Below are positions 9,439-18,369 of a stretch of 64,000 nt of DNA, piece after piece; within the stretch, counting starts at the first letter, position 1; each line of letters starts with the position of its first letter. A program made the translations under genes and the position numbers. Origin of the DNA: Streptomyces chromofuscus (lineage in GTDB: Bacteria; Actinomycetota; Actinomycetes; Streptomycetales; Streptomycetaceae); NCBI RefSeq assembly GCF_015160875.1, contig NZ_CP063374.1:1240001-1304000 (forward strand), in the 5' to 3' direction. Below the pieces are notes generated by a model that was not told the origin of the DNA, did no database searches, and saw only the letters and a list, made by a program, of their open reading frames with translations.

Positions 9439-12426
9439 TCAGCCCGTGCCCCGCTGCCTCAGCACCGACCCGGACCTCCCCTTCACCACCTCCAGCTGCG
9501 CGTGAATCCGCCGCCTCAGGTCGGCCACGTGGCTCACGATGCCGACGCTGCGGTCGCGCTCGCGCAGGGAGTCGAGCACGTCCAGCACCTCGTCGAGGGT
9601 CTGGTCGTCGAGGCTGCCGAAGCCCTCGTCGATGAAGAGCGTGTCCAGCCGCACGCCGCCCGTCTCGTCGGTGACCACGTCCGCGAGGCCGAGGGCGAGG
9701 GCGAGGGAGGCGAAGAACGTCTCACCGCCCGACAGGGTCGCCGTGTCCCGCTCCCGCCCGGTCCAGGCGTCGACGACGTGCAGCCCGAGACCACTGCGCC
9801 CGCGCCCCGACCGGTCGTCGGAGTGGACCAGCGTGTAGCGGCCGGACGACATCCGTTGCAGCCGCACGGTCGCGGCGGCCGCCACCTGTTCCAGCCGGGC
9901 GGCGAGGACGTACGACTCCAGGCGCATCCGGCGTTCGTTCTCGGCGGAGGTGCCGGCCGCGAGGGCGGCCAGCCGGGCCACCCGGTCGTACGCGTCGCGC
10001 AGCGGCCCGAGCCGGCGTACCCCCGCGGCGGCTCTCGCGGAGAGCCGGTCGAGTTCGGTGCAGCGGCGGGTGGCGGCATCGCAGGCGGAGGCGGCGTCAC
10101 GCACCCGCTTCTCCGCCGCCGCGGCGGCCTGCTCGGCGGCGGTGAGGTCCGCGGGCCGCCGTTGGGCGGCGGCCGCGGTGTCGGTCTCGGCGAGCACCGC
10201 GCGCACGGCGGCCTCCTCGGCCTGCCGGGCGTCGAGCCGTCGTTGCAGCTCGCGGTGGGCGGTGGCGTCCAGCAGCGCTGCGGCCGCGGCCTGGGGGGTG
10301 TCGAAACCGGCGCGGAAGGCCGCGTCGGCGAGGCGGGCGTCGGCGTCCTTGAGGCGCTGGGCGGTGTCCTCGGCGCGCCGCGCGGCCTCGGCCGCCTCGG
10401 TGAGCCGTGCGGCCCGGCGTTCGAGTTCGGCGGCCCGCGCGGCCACGCTCCCGCTGGAGCCCCGCGCATGCGCCAGCTCGCCTTCGAGCGACACTCTCTC
10501 CCGTTCCAGGGCCTCACGGCGGGCCAGCCGGGAGGCGACCCTGAGCTCGGCGTCCCGGCGTGCGGCGGCCCTGCGGTCGTGCTCCTGCTCGGCCCGGCGC
10601 AGTTCCTCGCGCGCGGCGTGCAGCCCGGACGCCTCCCGCCGGGCCCGTGCGTGCTGCCGCTCCAGTTCCTCGGCCTCCTCGGCGAGTCGGCCGGTCGGCG
10701 TGTCGCCCGCCTCGGCGGTCGCGGCGGCCAGCGCCTCCCGCACGACGCCGAGACGCCGCTCGTTCTCGGCGTGCGCCTCCTCCGCGCGCCGGCAGGCGGC
10801 GTGCGCCCGCTCCTCCGTCTCCCGGTCGACGTGCCCCGCGACCTTCCGCGCGGGGGCGGGGTGCTCGGTGGCGCCGCAGACGGCGCAGGGTTCGCCGTCC
10901 TGCAGGTTCGCGGCCAGTTCGGCGGCGATGCCGTCGAGGCGCTGTTCCTTCAGGTCGAGCCAGTGGGCACGCGCCTGGAGCGCACGCTCGCCCGAGGCGA
11001 GGGCCTGCTTCCGGGCCTCCTCGGTGTCCCCGGCCAGCTGGTCGCGCATCCGTGCGGCGCCGAGCCGCCTCTGCACCGGTTCGCGGCGCACGGCGAGCTG
11101 CTCGGCCCGGGAGGCGGCCTCCTGAGCGGCGTCGATACGGTCCTGGAGGCCGGCCCGGTCCGCCTCCCATCCGGCGAGCCAGACCTCGGCCTCGTGCAGC
11201 ACCTCCTCGTCGGTGCGCTCCTGCCGGTCCAGGTCGGCGCGCTCGGCGCGGACGTCGGCCAGCCGCCGCTCGGCCCGGCGTGCGGCGTCCAGGCCGCCCA
11301 GCTCCTCGGCGGTCCGGCGCGCGGCGGCCGCCAGACCGGCGGCGCCCGCCTCGGCGTGACCTGCCGGCAGCGCGGCACGCGCGCGTGCCTCCGCAGCGGT
11401 GGCCGCGCGGTGCTCGGCGTCGGCCGACTCCCGCAGCTCCAGCGCGGGCGCGACGGCCTCCGCCCGCCGGGACCGCTCCATGCGTTCCCGGTCCGCGCGG
11501 TGCGCCTCGCCCCGCTCCTCCAGCAGCCGGGCCCGCTCCCGGGCATCCGCGAACCGGCGCTGCAGACGTTCCAGTTCGCGTACGTCGTCCAGGGCACGGT
11601 CGGCCACGGCCCGGGCGGACTCGGCGGCGGCGAGCCGGCACCGGGCGACCGTCAGCCGTTCCCGCGCGGTGCTGCGGGCGACGGCGGCGGCGCTCAGCAC
11701 GGCCTCGGCCAGCCCCGGGTCGCCGGGCGCCAGCTCGGGCAGCTCCATCGCGCCGTCCGCCGCCTGCTGCATGCGGTGGGCGTCGGCCAGCAGGTCCGCG
11801 TCCCCGTCGCGCACGTCCGCCTCGGTGGCGCGTCGGCGTTCGGCGAGCCGCTTCTCCACCTCCGCGAACCGGTGGGTGTCGAAGAGGCGGCCCAGCAGCC
11901 GGCCGCGGGCCTCGGCGTCGGCGCGCAGGAACCGCGCGAAGTCGCCCTGCGGCAGCAGCACCACCTGGCAGAACTGCTCGCGGCTCATGCCGAGCAGCTG
12001 CGTGATCTCCTCGCCGATCTCCTGGTGGGAGCGGCTGAGGTCCTTCCAGGCGCCGGTGTCGTACTCGCGCAGCCAGGTCTGCGCCTTGTCGAGCGTGGTG
12101 CCGGTGCCGCGCTTCTTGGGACGCGCCCAGGGCGGCTGGCGGGTGATCTCCAAACGGCGTCCGGCGACGGTCAGTTCCAGCGTGACGGAGGTGCGCGTGC
12201 CGGGCGCGGCGTGGTCGCTGCGCAGGGCGGTGCCCTGGCCGTTCTGCCGGGCGCCCGGCACGGAGCCGTACAGCGCGTAGCACACGGCGTCCAGGACGGA
12301 GGTCTTGCCCGCGCCGGTCGGTCCGTGCAGCAGGAAGAGTCCCGCGGCGGACAGTTCGTCGAAGTCGACGCTCTGGGTGCCGCCGAACGGCCCGAAGGCG
12401 GTGATGTCGAGCCGGTGCAGCCTCAC
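9439..12426 (-). CDS. sbcC: Exonuclease SbcC (SMC-like ATPase subunit)
   Basis: 995 residues. Walker A HGPTGAGKTS is near the N-terminus, with a Q-loop LLPQGDFARFL. Long coiled-coil arms flank a zinc hook (CAVC, residues 514-517), and signature LSGGETFFASLALALGLADV and Walker B LFIDEGFGSLD are at the C-terminus. With SbcD it forms the nuclease that cleaves hairpins and blocked DNA ends. GTG 12426 overlaps the sbcD stop by four bases (GTGA), showing translational coupling. The stop at 9439 abuts the Lrp remnant. Confidence 0.95.
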   Translation of the reverse strand: MRLHRLDITAFGPFGGTQSVDFDELSAAGLFLLHGPTGAGKTSVLDAVCYALYGSVPGARQNGQGTALRSDHAAPGTRTSVTLELTVAGRRLEITRQPPWARPKKRGTGTTLDKAQTWLREYDTGAWKDLSRSHQEIGEEITQLLGMSREQFCQVVLLPQGDFARFLRADAEARGRLLGRLFDTHRFAEVEKRLAERRRATEADVRDGDADLLADAHRMQQAADGAMELPELAPGDPGLAEAVLSAAAVARSTARERLTVARCRLAAAESARAVADRALDDVRELERLQRRFADARERARLLEERGEAHRADRERMERSRRAEAVAPALELRESADAEHRAATAAEARARAALPAGHAEAGAAGLAAAARRTAEELGGLDAARRAERRLADVRAERADLDRQERTDEEVLHEAEVWLAGWEADRAGLQDRIDAAQEAASRAEQLAVRREPVQRRLGAARMRDQLAGDTEEARKQALASGERALQARAHWLDLKEQRLDGIAAELAANLQDGEPCAVCGATEHPAPARKVAGHVDRETEERAHAACRRAEEAHAENERRLGVVREALAAATAEAGDTPTGRLAEEAEELERQHARARREASGLHAAREELRRAEQEHDRRAAARRDAELRVASRLARREALERERVSLEGELAHARGSSGSVAARAAELERRAARLTEAAEAARRAEDTAQRLKDADARLADAAFRAGFDTPQAAAAALLDATAHRELQRRLDARQAEEAAVRAVLAETDTAAAAQRRPADLTAAEQAAAAAEKRVRDAASACDAATRRCTELDRLSARAAAGVRRLGPLRDAYDRVARLAALAAGTSAENERRMRLESYVLAARLEQVAAAATVRLQRMSSGRYTLVHSDDRSGRGRSGLGLHVVDAWTGRERDTATLSGGETFFASLALALGLADVVTDETGGVRLDTLFIDEGFGSLDDQTLDEVLDVLDSLRERDRSVGIVSHVADLRRRIHAQLEVVKGRSGSVLRQRGTG

Positions 12427-13586
12427 CGGGCCATCTCCCGCACGGCCTGGTCCGCGCGTACGGCGTCGAACGCCTCCCGCAGCACGGCCTGTTCGTGCTC
12501 GTCGGGCCCCGCTCCGCGCACGTGCGTCACGAAGTCCTCGGCGATCTGCTGGTCGCTGCGGTCGGCGAGCCGGCCGGCGTACGACACTGTGGGCTCTTCG
12601 GGGGCCCGCTCGGGCGCGAAGACGAGGCTGAGGGTGTGCGGGAAGCGCTCGGTGAGGCGCGCCATGGGATCGGCCGGGCGGACCGGGTCGGTGAGCGTCG
12701 CCTCGACCCAGGCCTCCTCGTGCGGTGCGAGCGCCGCGTCGGCGAGCAGTTCCTCCAGCGGTCCCCGGATCCGGGCCAGCGGGCGCGGCACCGGACAGTC
12801 GACGCGCTCCGCGGTGACGGACCCCTCGGCGTCGAGGTCGACGAGCCACATGCTCTTGCGGTGCCCGGCTTCCGAGAAGGAGTAGGCCAGCGGGGAACCG
12901 GAGTACCGCACGCGTTCGGTGATGGTCTGGCAGCCGTGCAGGTGCCCGAGCGCCACGTAGTCCACGCCGTCGAAGACGCCGGACGGTACGGCCGCCACCC
13001 CGCCGACGGTGATGTCCCGCTCACTGTCGCTGGCCTGGCCGCCGGTGACGAAGGCGTGCGTGAGGACGACGGACCGGGTGCCCCGCGCGCGTGCGGCGAG
13101 GTCGGCCCGGACCCGCTCCATGGCGGCGGCGAGCACCGCCTCGTGGCCGGCCCTCTCCACTTGGAACTCGTCCTTCACGAGGGCGGGTTCGAGATACGGC
13201 AGCCCGTAGAACGCGACGTCACCGAACGCGTCCCGCAGCACCACCGGCGTGCCGCACGCCGACGGCTCTGTGCGCAGGTGGATGCCCGCGCGCCCGATGA
13301 GCCCGGCGCCGACGCCGAGGCGGCGGGCGGAGTCGTGGTTCCCGGAGATCATCATCGTCGGCACGCCGAGGTCGGCGAGCCGGTGGAGGGCGTCGTCGAA
13401 CAGCTCGACCGCCGTCAGCGGCGGCACCGCCCGGTCGTACACGTCTCCCGACACGACCACCGCGTCCACGTCGCGCTCGCGCACGGTCGTGACGAGATGG
13501 CCGATGAACTCGGCCTGGGCCCCGAGCATGCTCACCCGGTGGAACGCCCGGCCGAGATGCCAGTCGGAAGTGTGCAGCAGTCTCAT
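12423..13586 (-). CDS. sbcD: Exonuclease SbcD (Mre11-like nuclease subunit)
   Basis: 387 residues with a calcineurin-like metallophosphoesterase domain: HTSDWHLG (residues 5-12), VVSGDVYD, MISGNHDS, and VVLTHAF, supplying the two-metal ligands. It is the first gene of the sbcDC pair. TAGTCT lies 8 nt before the ATG with no Shine-Dalgarno, so the message is probably leaderless. Confidence 0.95.
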   Translation of the reverse strand: MRLLHTSDWHLGRAFHRVSMLGAQAEFIGHLVTTVRERDVDAVVVSGDVYDRAVPPLTAVELFDDALHRLADLGVPTMMISGNHDSARRLGVGAGLIGRAGIHLRTEPSACGTPVVLRDAFGDVAFYGLPYLEPALVKDEFQVERAGHEAVLAAAMERVRADLAARARGTRSVVLTHAFVTGGQASDSERDITVGGVAAVPSGVFDGVDYVALGHLHGCQTITERVRYSGSPLAYSFSEAGHRKSMWLVDLDAEGSVTAERVDCPVPRPLARIRGPLEELLADAALAPHEEAWVEATLTDPVRPADPMARLTERFPHTLSLVFAPERAPEEPTVSYAGRLADRSDQQIAEDFVTHVRGAGPDEHEQAVLREAFDAVRADQAVREMAR

Positions 13587-13710
13587 GATCCCCGAGACTA
13601 ACGGCCGGGTCTGACACCCCGGGCGGTTACTCCCGTATCGCCCGTCATGACCGGCTCGAGACGTGTCCGTTAAGGGCGTTTCACCCTATCGATCACGAAA
13701 GCCCCGTGAA

Positions 13711-14337
13711 CTAGGCGTCCCCGTACGCCTCTCCACCCGGCTCGAACCGTGCGGTCCCCGCGGTCACGTCCGCGAGCCATGCCCGGAAGGCGTCCACGTC
13801 GGCGTCCGGCAGCCCGATCTCGATCGTGACCGTCTCGCCGTAGCGCACGTCCCGCACGTCGCGCCCGGTGGCGTGCAGCTCGTTCTGCACCTTGCCCGCG
13901 CGCTGGTGGTCGACGGTCACCGTGGCCAGCCGGAAGCGGCGCCGCGTCAGGGTGCCGAGGGCGTCGAGGGCCTCGCCGACCGCGCCGCCGTACGCCCGGA
14001 TCAGCCCGCCCGCGCCGAGCTTCACCCCGCCGTAATAGCGGGTGACGACGGCGACGACGTACCGCATGTCGCGGCGCAGCAGCATCTGCAGCATGGGAAC
14101 GCCGGCCGTGCCGCCCGGCTCGCCGTCGTCGCTCGCCCTCTGGACGGCGGCGTCGGCGCCGATGACGTACGCCCAGCAGTTGTGCGTGGCGTCGGCGTGC
14201 TCCCTGCGCACGGCGGCGACGAAGTCCTGCGCCTCCTGCTCGGTGGCCGCCGGGGCGAGGGCGCACAGAAAGCGCGAGCGGTTGACCTCGGTCTCGTGCA
14301 CGCCCACGCGGGCCACCGTGCGGTACTCGTCCTGCAT
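13711..14337 (-). CDS. IMPACT/YigZ family protein
   Basis: 208 residues. The N-terminal UPF0029/Impact domain shows SRFLCAL, THNCWAYVIG, SDDGEPGGTAGVPML and TRYYGGVKLGAGGLIRAYG, followed by the DUF1949 C-terminal domain. Family proteins are linked to translation control (IMPACT binds GCN1 in eukaryotes); the bacterial role is unclear. The ATG is preceded by TAGGCT 6 nt upstream, fitting a leaderless transcript. It stands alone as a transcription unit. Confidence 0.9.
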   Translation of the reverse strand: MQDEYRTVARVGVHETEVNRSRFLCALAPAATEQEAQDFVAAVRREHADATHNCWAYVIGADAAVQRASDDGEPGGTAGVPMLQMLLRRDMRYVVAVVTRYYGGVKLGAGGLIRAYGGAVGEALDALGTLTRRRFRLATVTVDHQRAGKVQNELHATGRDVRDVRYGETVTIEIGLPDADVDAFRAWLADVTAGTARFEPGGEAYGDA

Positions 14338-14487
14338 CCGAACAGCCTAATCCGTGGTCGCGGGGGTCTCGGAGGGGCGGACGCCGCTCGGCCCGCTTCA
14401 CGGCGGACAGCCGACACTCTCCGGCGGCCACCGTCGCTGACGCCGCCGAACCTTGGTCCGAACGGTGGGCGAGAACTCAATCGGCGC

Positions 14488-14950
14488 ATGACTGAACCCG
14501 ACGTCGACCTCGGAGTCGTGGGGGCGCCATCGGGGGTGCTCGTCCTGGGGATGGCGTCCTGCCTCGACGAGTGGCCGCAACTGGGCCGCCCGCTGCCCGA
14601 ACGCGCGCGTGCCGCGGCGTCTCTGGGTGGCGGGCATGTCCACGACTGGCTGTGTGAGATGGTCGCGGTCCGGGCAGCGGCGGACAGGCGGTTGACCGTT
14701 CGGGCCGGCACGACGGCGTCCCCATTCGACGGGGGCCCGACGATCGCGGTCCTCACGACAGGTCTCGGCCTGCCGTGGACAGGGGGACGCCCAGGACCGG
14801 GCGGAGAAGAAGCCGGGCACGTGGGTCGGTGCCACCGGGAGCGTTGGCCGGTGGTGCCGCCAACGCGGCGGGTTCGGGCCGGTACAGGCCAGGTCCCCCA
14901 CGGTCCTCATCGTCGCCGGCGAGTACGAGGTCCTGCCCCCTTCGCCCGAC
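14488..14950 (+). pseudogene. Frameshifted hypothetical gene
   Basis: An ATG with CTCAAT 6 nt upstream begins a protein-like reading (VDLGVVGAPSGVLVLGMAS up to TIAVLTTGLGLPW near 14776). After that the frame loses coding character, while the frame one base later reads GTWVGATGSVGRW and PTVLIVAGEYEVLPPSPD. I infer one gene with a frameshift near 14775-14810 and decay downstream. The family was not recognised. Confidence 0.42.
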
Positions 14951-15112
14951 CAGAGGTGTGCGAACGCACCGGCCGCCAAGGCCCGAAACCGATTGGACGG
15001 CACGGCAACGAAAGGTGTTTCCGCGCGCCGGCGCGTGTCTTGCGACGGGCCGAGCCGCTTCCCGGGGACCGCGGGACCGCCTCGCCCCGCGATGAGGCCC
15101 CCGCAGGCCGCC
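14951..15112. other. No gene seen
   Basis: GC-rich stretch after the decayed gene and before the convergent phosphatase. No ORF with convincing content, no strong hairpin. Confidence 0.4.
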
Positions 15113-15655
15113 CTACTTCTTCTTCCCCCGAGGCACCAGCACCTCCGTCAGCACTGCCGCGCCGGGCCGCAGCTCCTCCCACCCGCCGCCGTGCCAGGCC
15201 AGCACGGCGATCGCCGAGGTGGGGAACTTCGCCCGCACCCGGTCCAGCGTGTCACCGACACCGTCCCCGGCGAGCGTCAGGACCAGGTCCTCGAGGCCGG
15301 GGTTGTGCCCGACGAGGAGCAGCGTCCGGATCTCGGGAGCCACCGCGTGCACGACGGTCAGCAGGTCGGGCACGTCGGCGGCGTACAGCAGCGGGTCGTG
15401 CCGTACCGGTGGCGGGGTGCCCCACTGGGCGGACGCCAGCTGCCAGGTGTGGCGGGCGCGGACGGCGGTGGAGCACAGGGCGAGGTCGGGCAGGCAGTCC
15501 GCCTCGGCGAGCGCGCGGCCCGCGGCCGACGCGTCCCGGCGGCCCCGGGGCGCGAGCGGGCGTTCGTGGTCGGCGACGTCCGGCGGCCGGGCCGACTTGG
15601 CGTGCCGCAGGACGACCATGCGGCGCAGCGGGCCGGCTCCCGCGCGCGGGATCAT
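15113..15655 (-). CDS. SixA-type histidine phosphatase
   Basis: 180 residues of the branch-1 histidine phosphatase superfamily. The catalytic RHAKS motif has His18, and a second conserved His is in LLLVGHNPGLEDLV. SixA acts on phosphohistidine in E. coli; here the substrate is unknown. The ATG overlaps the stop of the upstream CysRS-like gene (ATGA, 15652-15655), so the two are translated together. The C-terminus ends in a basic RGKKK tail. Confidence 0.85.
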   Translation of the reverse strand: MIPRAGAGPLRRMVVLRHAKSARPPDVADHERPLAPRGRRDASAAGRALAEADCLPDLALCSTAVRARHTWQLASAQWGTPPPVRHDPLLYAADVPDLLTVVHAVAPEIRTLLLVGHNPGLEDLVLTLAGDGVGDTLDRVRAKFPTSAIAVLAWHGGGWEELRPGAAVLTEVLVPRGKKK

Positions 15656-16494
15656 GCCGGCGCTCCGAGGTCGCGGGTCAGGTCGAGCGCGAGCAGCCGG
15701 TCCGCGTAGGCGTACGTCTCGAAACGGGCGCCGTCCGGCAGGCCAGGTGCGCCCTCCACCCGGCGCAGCACGCCGAGCACCGAGGGGATGTCCAGGTCGT
15801 CCTCCCAGGCGGTGCGGAGTTGTCCGCGCACCTCCTCGGGCACCGGCCGTGACGGGTGCCGCGCCCAGTCGGCGACGGCTCGCCGCCAGCGGGCGAGCGT
15901 GTCGCGCGCCTCGCTCAGGGCCGTGTCGTCGACCCGCGCGGGAACGCTGCGCGGCCGGGACAGCAGCGCCAGACGCAGCACGGCGGGATCGTCGCCCAGC
16001 GGGGCCCGGGAGCCGTCCCCCACCGGCACCCGGAGACCTCCCGACTCCGGCATCCCGGGGCCGTGTCCCACGGGCATCCCGGAATCGCCTCTCACCGGCC
16101 CAGCAAAACCGTCCCCCACCGGTACCCCGAGACCACCCGACACGCGTGCCACCGCGACGCGCACCCCGTCGGGATTCGCTCCGCCCTCCCCCACCACATG
16201 GATGACCTGCCGCTCCCCAAGCCCGGCCCCCGCGTCGTGGCGGTCCTCGAAGGGCCGGATGCCGAGGGCCGCGGCGGCCTCGCGGAGTTCCGCCCGGTCC
16301 CGGTCCCCCGACAGCAGACCCCACACCGGTGTCCCGCCCAGTTCCAGGGCGCGGACCAGCACGTCGGCGACCAGCAGGACACGCAGGGCGGTCAGGTCGA
16401 GGGCGGGGGCGTGGGCCTCGACACAGGTCAGTCCCCGCCGGGTCGTGGACGCGTCGACGGGTTCGCCGGTCCGGGCGTCGATGATGCGCAGCAC
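15652..16494 (-). CDS. Cysteinyl-tRNA-synthetase-like protein without catalytic motifs
   Basis: 280 residues. The N-terminus (LRIIDARTGEPVD, then HAPALDLTALRVLLVADVL) is laid out like the start of CysRS or MshC. The C-terminus (WRRAVADWARHP, then AWEDDLDIPSVLGVLRRVE) resembles the CysRS helical bundle with its DDLNTP-like motif. HIGH and KMSKS motifs are absent. The middle (about 115-165) is a low-complexity Gly/Val/Pro insert with two copies of SGGLxVPVGDG, encoded by near-identical DNA 96 bp apart. GTG start; TAGGCT 6 nt upstream suggests leaderless. The CysRS relation is inference. Confidence 0.55.
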   Translation of the reverse strand: MLRIIDARTGEPVDASTTRRGLTCVEAHAPALDLTALRVLLVADVLVRALELGGTPVWGLLSGDRDRAELREAAAALGIRPFEDRHDAGAGLGERQVIHVVGEGGANPDGVRVAVARVSGGLGVPVGDGFAGPVRGDSGMPVGHGPGMPESGGLRVPVGDGSRAPLGDDPAVLRLALLSRPRSVPARVDDTALSEARDTLARWRRAVADWARHPSRPVPEEVRGQLRTAWEDDLDIPSVLGVLRRVEGAPGLPDGARFETYAYADRLLALDLTRDLGAPA

Positions 16495-16674
16495 GCAGTG
16501 AGCCTAGGCCCACCGACCGCGGCGCGCACGACGCGCGTTCCGGGCAGGCCCGCGCGCGGGCCTGCCCGCGCGCGGCGAGGGACCCGGGCATCCACGACCG
16601 GACGCGGGAATTCCGGCGTGTGCTCGTCCGTTGCAGTACGTGACGACGAGGCGACTGGCCGAAGGAGGCCCCTG

Positions 16675-17082
16675 GTGTACGGCGACGACGCGACGGTCCG
16701 CAAAATCCTCACCGAGCTCGGCGACACCTGGGCCGTCGTGGGCCTGTCGGCGAACCAGTCCCGCGCGGCGTACGGCGTCGCGCAGGTGCTCCAACGGTTC
16801 GGCAAGCGGATCGTGCCGGTGCATCCCAAGGCGGAGACGGTGCACGGCGAGCAGGGCTACCCCTCCCTCGCCGACATCCCCTTCGACGTGGACGTGGTCG
16901 ACGTCTTCGTCAACGGCGACGTGGCGGGCGGCGTCGCCGACGAGGCGGTCGCCAAGGGCGCCAAGGCGGTCTGGTTCCAGCTCGGCGTCGTCGACGAGGA
17001 CGCCTACGCGCGCACCCGCGCCGCCGGCCTCGCCATGGTGATGGATCGCTGCCCCGCCATCGAGATACCGCGCCTCGGCTGA
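16675..17082 (+). CDS. CoA-binding domain protein (YccU/CoaB-like Rossmann fold)
   Basis: 135 residues forming one CoA-binding Rossmann domain: WAVVGLSANQSRAAYGVAQ, RIVPVHPKAE, VDVVDVFVNG and AVWFQLGVVDEDA. Family proteins bind CoA through this N-terminal-succinyl-CoA-ligase-like domain; the role is unknown. The GTG start is set by GAAGGAGG 6 nt upstream. Upstream 16501-16674 holds the divergent promoter space shared with the CysRS-like gene. Confidence 0.85.
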   Translation: MYGDDATVRKILTELGDTWAVVGLSANQSRAAYGVAQVLQRFGKRIVPVHPKAETVHGEQGYPSLADIPFDVDVVDVFVNGDVAGGVADEAVAKGAKAVWFQLGVVDEDAYARTRAAGLAMVMDRCPAIEIPRLG

Positions 17083-17130
17083 CGCGGCGAAGGCCTCCTG
17101 CACCTGTCGGGCCACCGTCATAATGCTCGC

Positions 17131-18354
17131 GTGGCCACACCTTCCCCCCACCCCAACTCCCCCTCCCCGCAACGGAAGACGGTCGTCGTCGTGGGTGCCG
17201 GACCCGCCGGTCTGACGCTCGGCAACATCCTGCGCGCCGCGTCCGTCGACTGTGTCGTGCTGGAGGCGGAGAGCAGGGAGTTCATCGAACAGCGGCCACG
17301 AGCCGGGGTCCTGGAGGAGTGGGCCGTGCGCGGGCTCGAACGACGGGGCCTGGCGGGCCACCTGCTGGAGCGGGCACAGCGGCACACCCAGTGCGAGTTC
17401 CGCTTCGCCGGTGAGCGCTACCGGCTGTCGTACGCCGAACTGACGGGGCAGCACCACTGGATCTACCCGCAGCCGCTGCTGGTGACGGATCTCGTGCGGG
17501 AGTACGCCGACGTCCGCGGCGGCGACATACGGTTCGGCGTGCGGGACGTCGAGCTCCACGACCTGGACACCGACCGGCCCTCGGTGTCGTATACCTGCCC
17601 CGAGAGCGGTGAACGGCACGTGGTGCTGGGCGAGTTCGTGGCCGGCTGTGACGGGGCACGGGGTGTGACACGCACCGCGCTGCCGCCGGAGCGGGTCCGC
17701 GTCGCCCGGCACGACTACGGCATCGGCTGGCTGGCGCTGCTCGCCGAGGCTCCGCCGTCCTCGGACTGCGTGGTGTTCGGCATCCACCCCCGCGGCTTCG
17801 CCGGGCACATGGCCCGCAGCCCCGAGGTGACCCGCTACTACCTCCAGTGCCCACCCGGCGACGACCCGGAGAACTGGTCGCACGAGCGCGTCTGGGCCGA
17901 ACTCCGGGAACGCCTGGGCGCACGGGACACCCCGCCGCTGACCGAGGGCCGGCTGATCGAGAAGCGTGTGCTCGACATGCACGGCTACGTGGTCGAGCCG
18001 ATGGCGTTCGGGCGGCTGTTCCTGGCCGGTGACGCGGCCCACCTCACCGCGCCGATCGCCGCGAAGGGCATGAACCTCGCCCTGCACGACGCGTTCCTGC
18101 TCGGCGACGCGCTCACCGCGTACCTCACGAAGGGCGACACCGGCGGGCTGGACGGCTACTCGGCCGACTGCCTGGCGCGGGTCTGGGACTACCAGGAGTT
18201 CTCCCAGTGGCTGTCCGACGTGTACCACGGCACGGCCTCGGGGGACGCGTATCACGCGGGCACGACCCTGGCCCGGCTGCGCCGCCTGTTCACCTCGCCC
18301 GCCGCCGCGTCCGCGTTCGTGGAGCAGTACCTCGGGACGGACCCTGGGCTCTGA
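17131..18354 (+). CDS. pobA: 4-hydroxybenzoate 3-monooxygenase
   Basis: 407 residues, class A flavoprotein hydroxylase. FAD-binding VVVVGAGPAGLTLGNIL is at about 17-32; the second FAD motif is LFLAGDAAHLTAPIAAKGMN. EQRPRAGVLEEW and YPQPLLVTDLV match PobA. It converts 4-hydroxybenzoate to protocatechuate using NAD(P)H and oxygen. No pca ring-cleavage genes are in the window. GTG start; CATAAT lies 6 nt upstream, fitting a leaderless message. Confidence 0.85.
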   Translation: MATPSPHPNSPSPQRKTVVVVGAGPAGLTLGNILRAASVDCVVLEAESREFIEQRPRAGVLEEWAVRGLERRGLAGHLLERAQRHTQCEFRFAGERYRLSYAELTGQHHWIYPQPLLVTDLVREYADVRGGDIRFGVRDVELHDLDTDRPSVSYTCPESGERHVVLGEFVAGCDGARGVTRTALPPERVRVARHDYGIGWLALLAEAPPSSDCVVFGIHPRGFAGHMARSPEVTRYYLQCPPGDDPENWSHERVWAELRERLGARDTPPLTEGRLIEKRVLDMHGYVVEPMAFGRLFLAGDAAHLTAPIAAKGMNLALHDAFLLGDALTAYLTKGDTGGLDGYSADCLARVWDYQEFSQWLSDVYHGTASGDAYHAGTTLARLRRLFTSPAAASAFVEQYLGTDPGL

Positions 18355-18369
18355 GTCCGCCCGGAGCGT

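Noticed and set aside
8797..12885. A 1362-codon open frame on the plus strand
   Set aside because: It is antisense to sbcC, which carries all expected motifs. Long antisense frames are normal in 70+% GC DNA.
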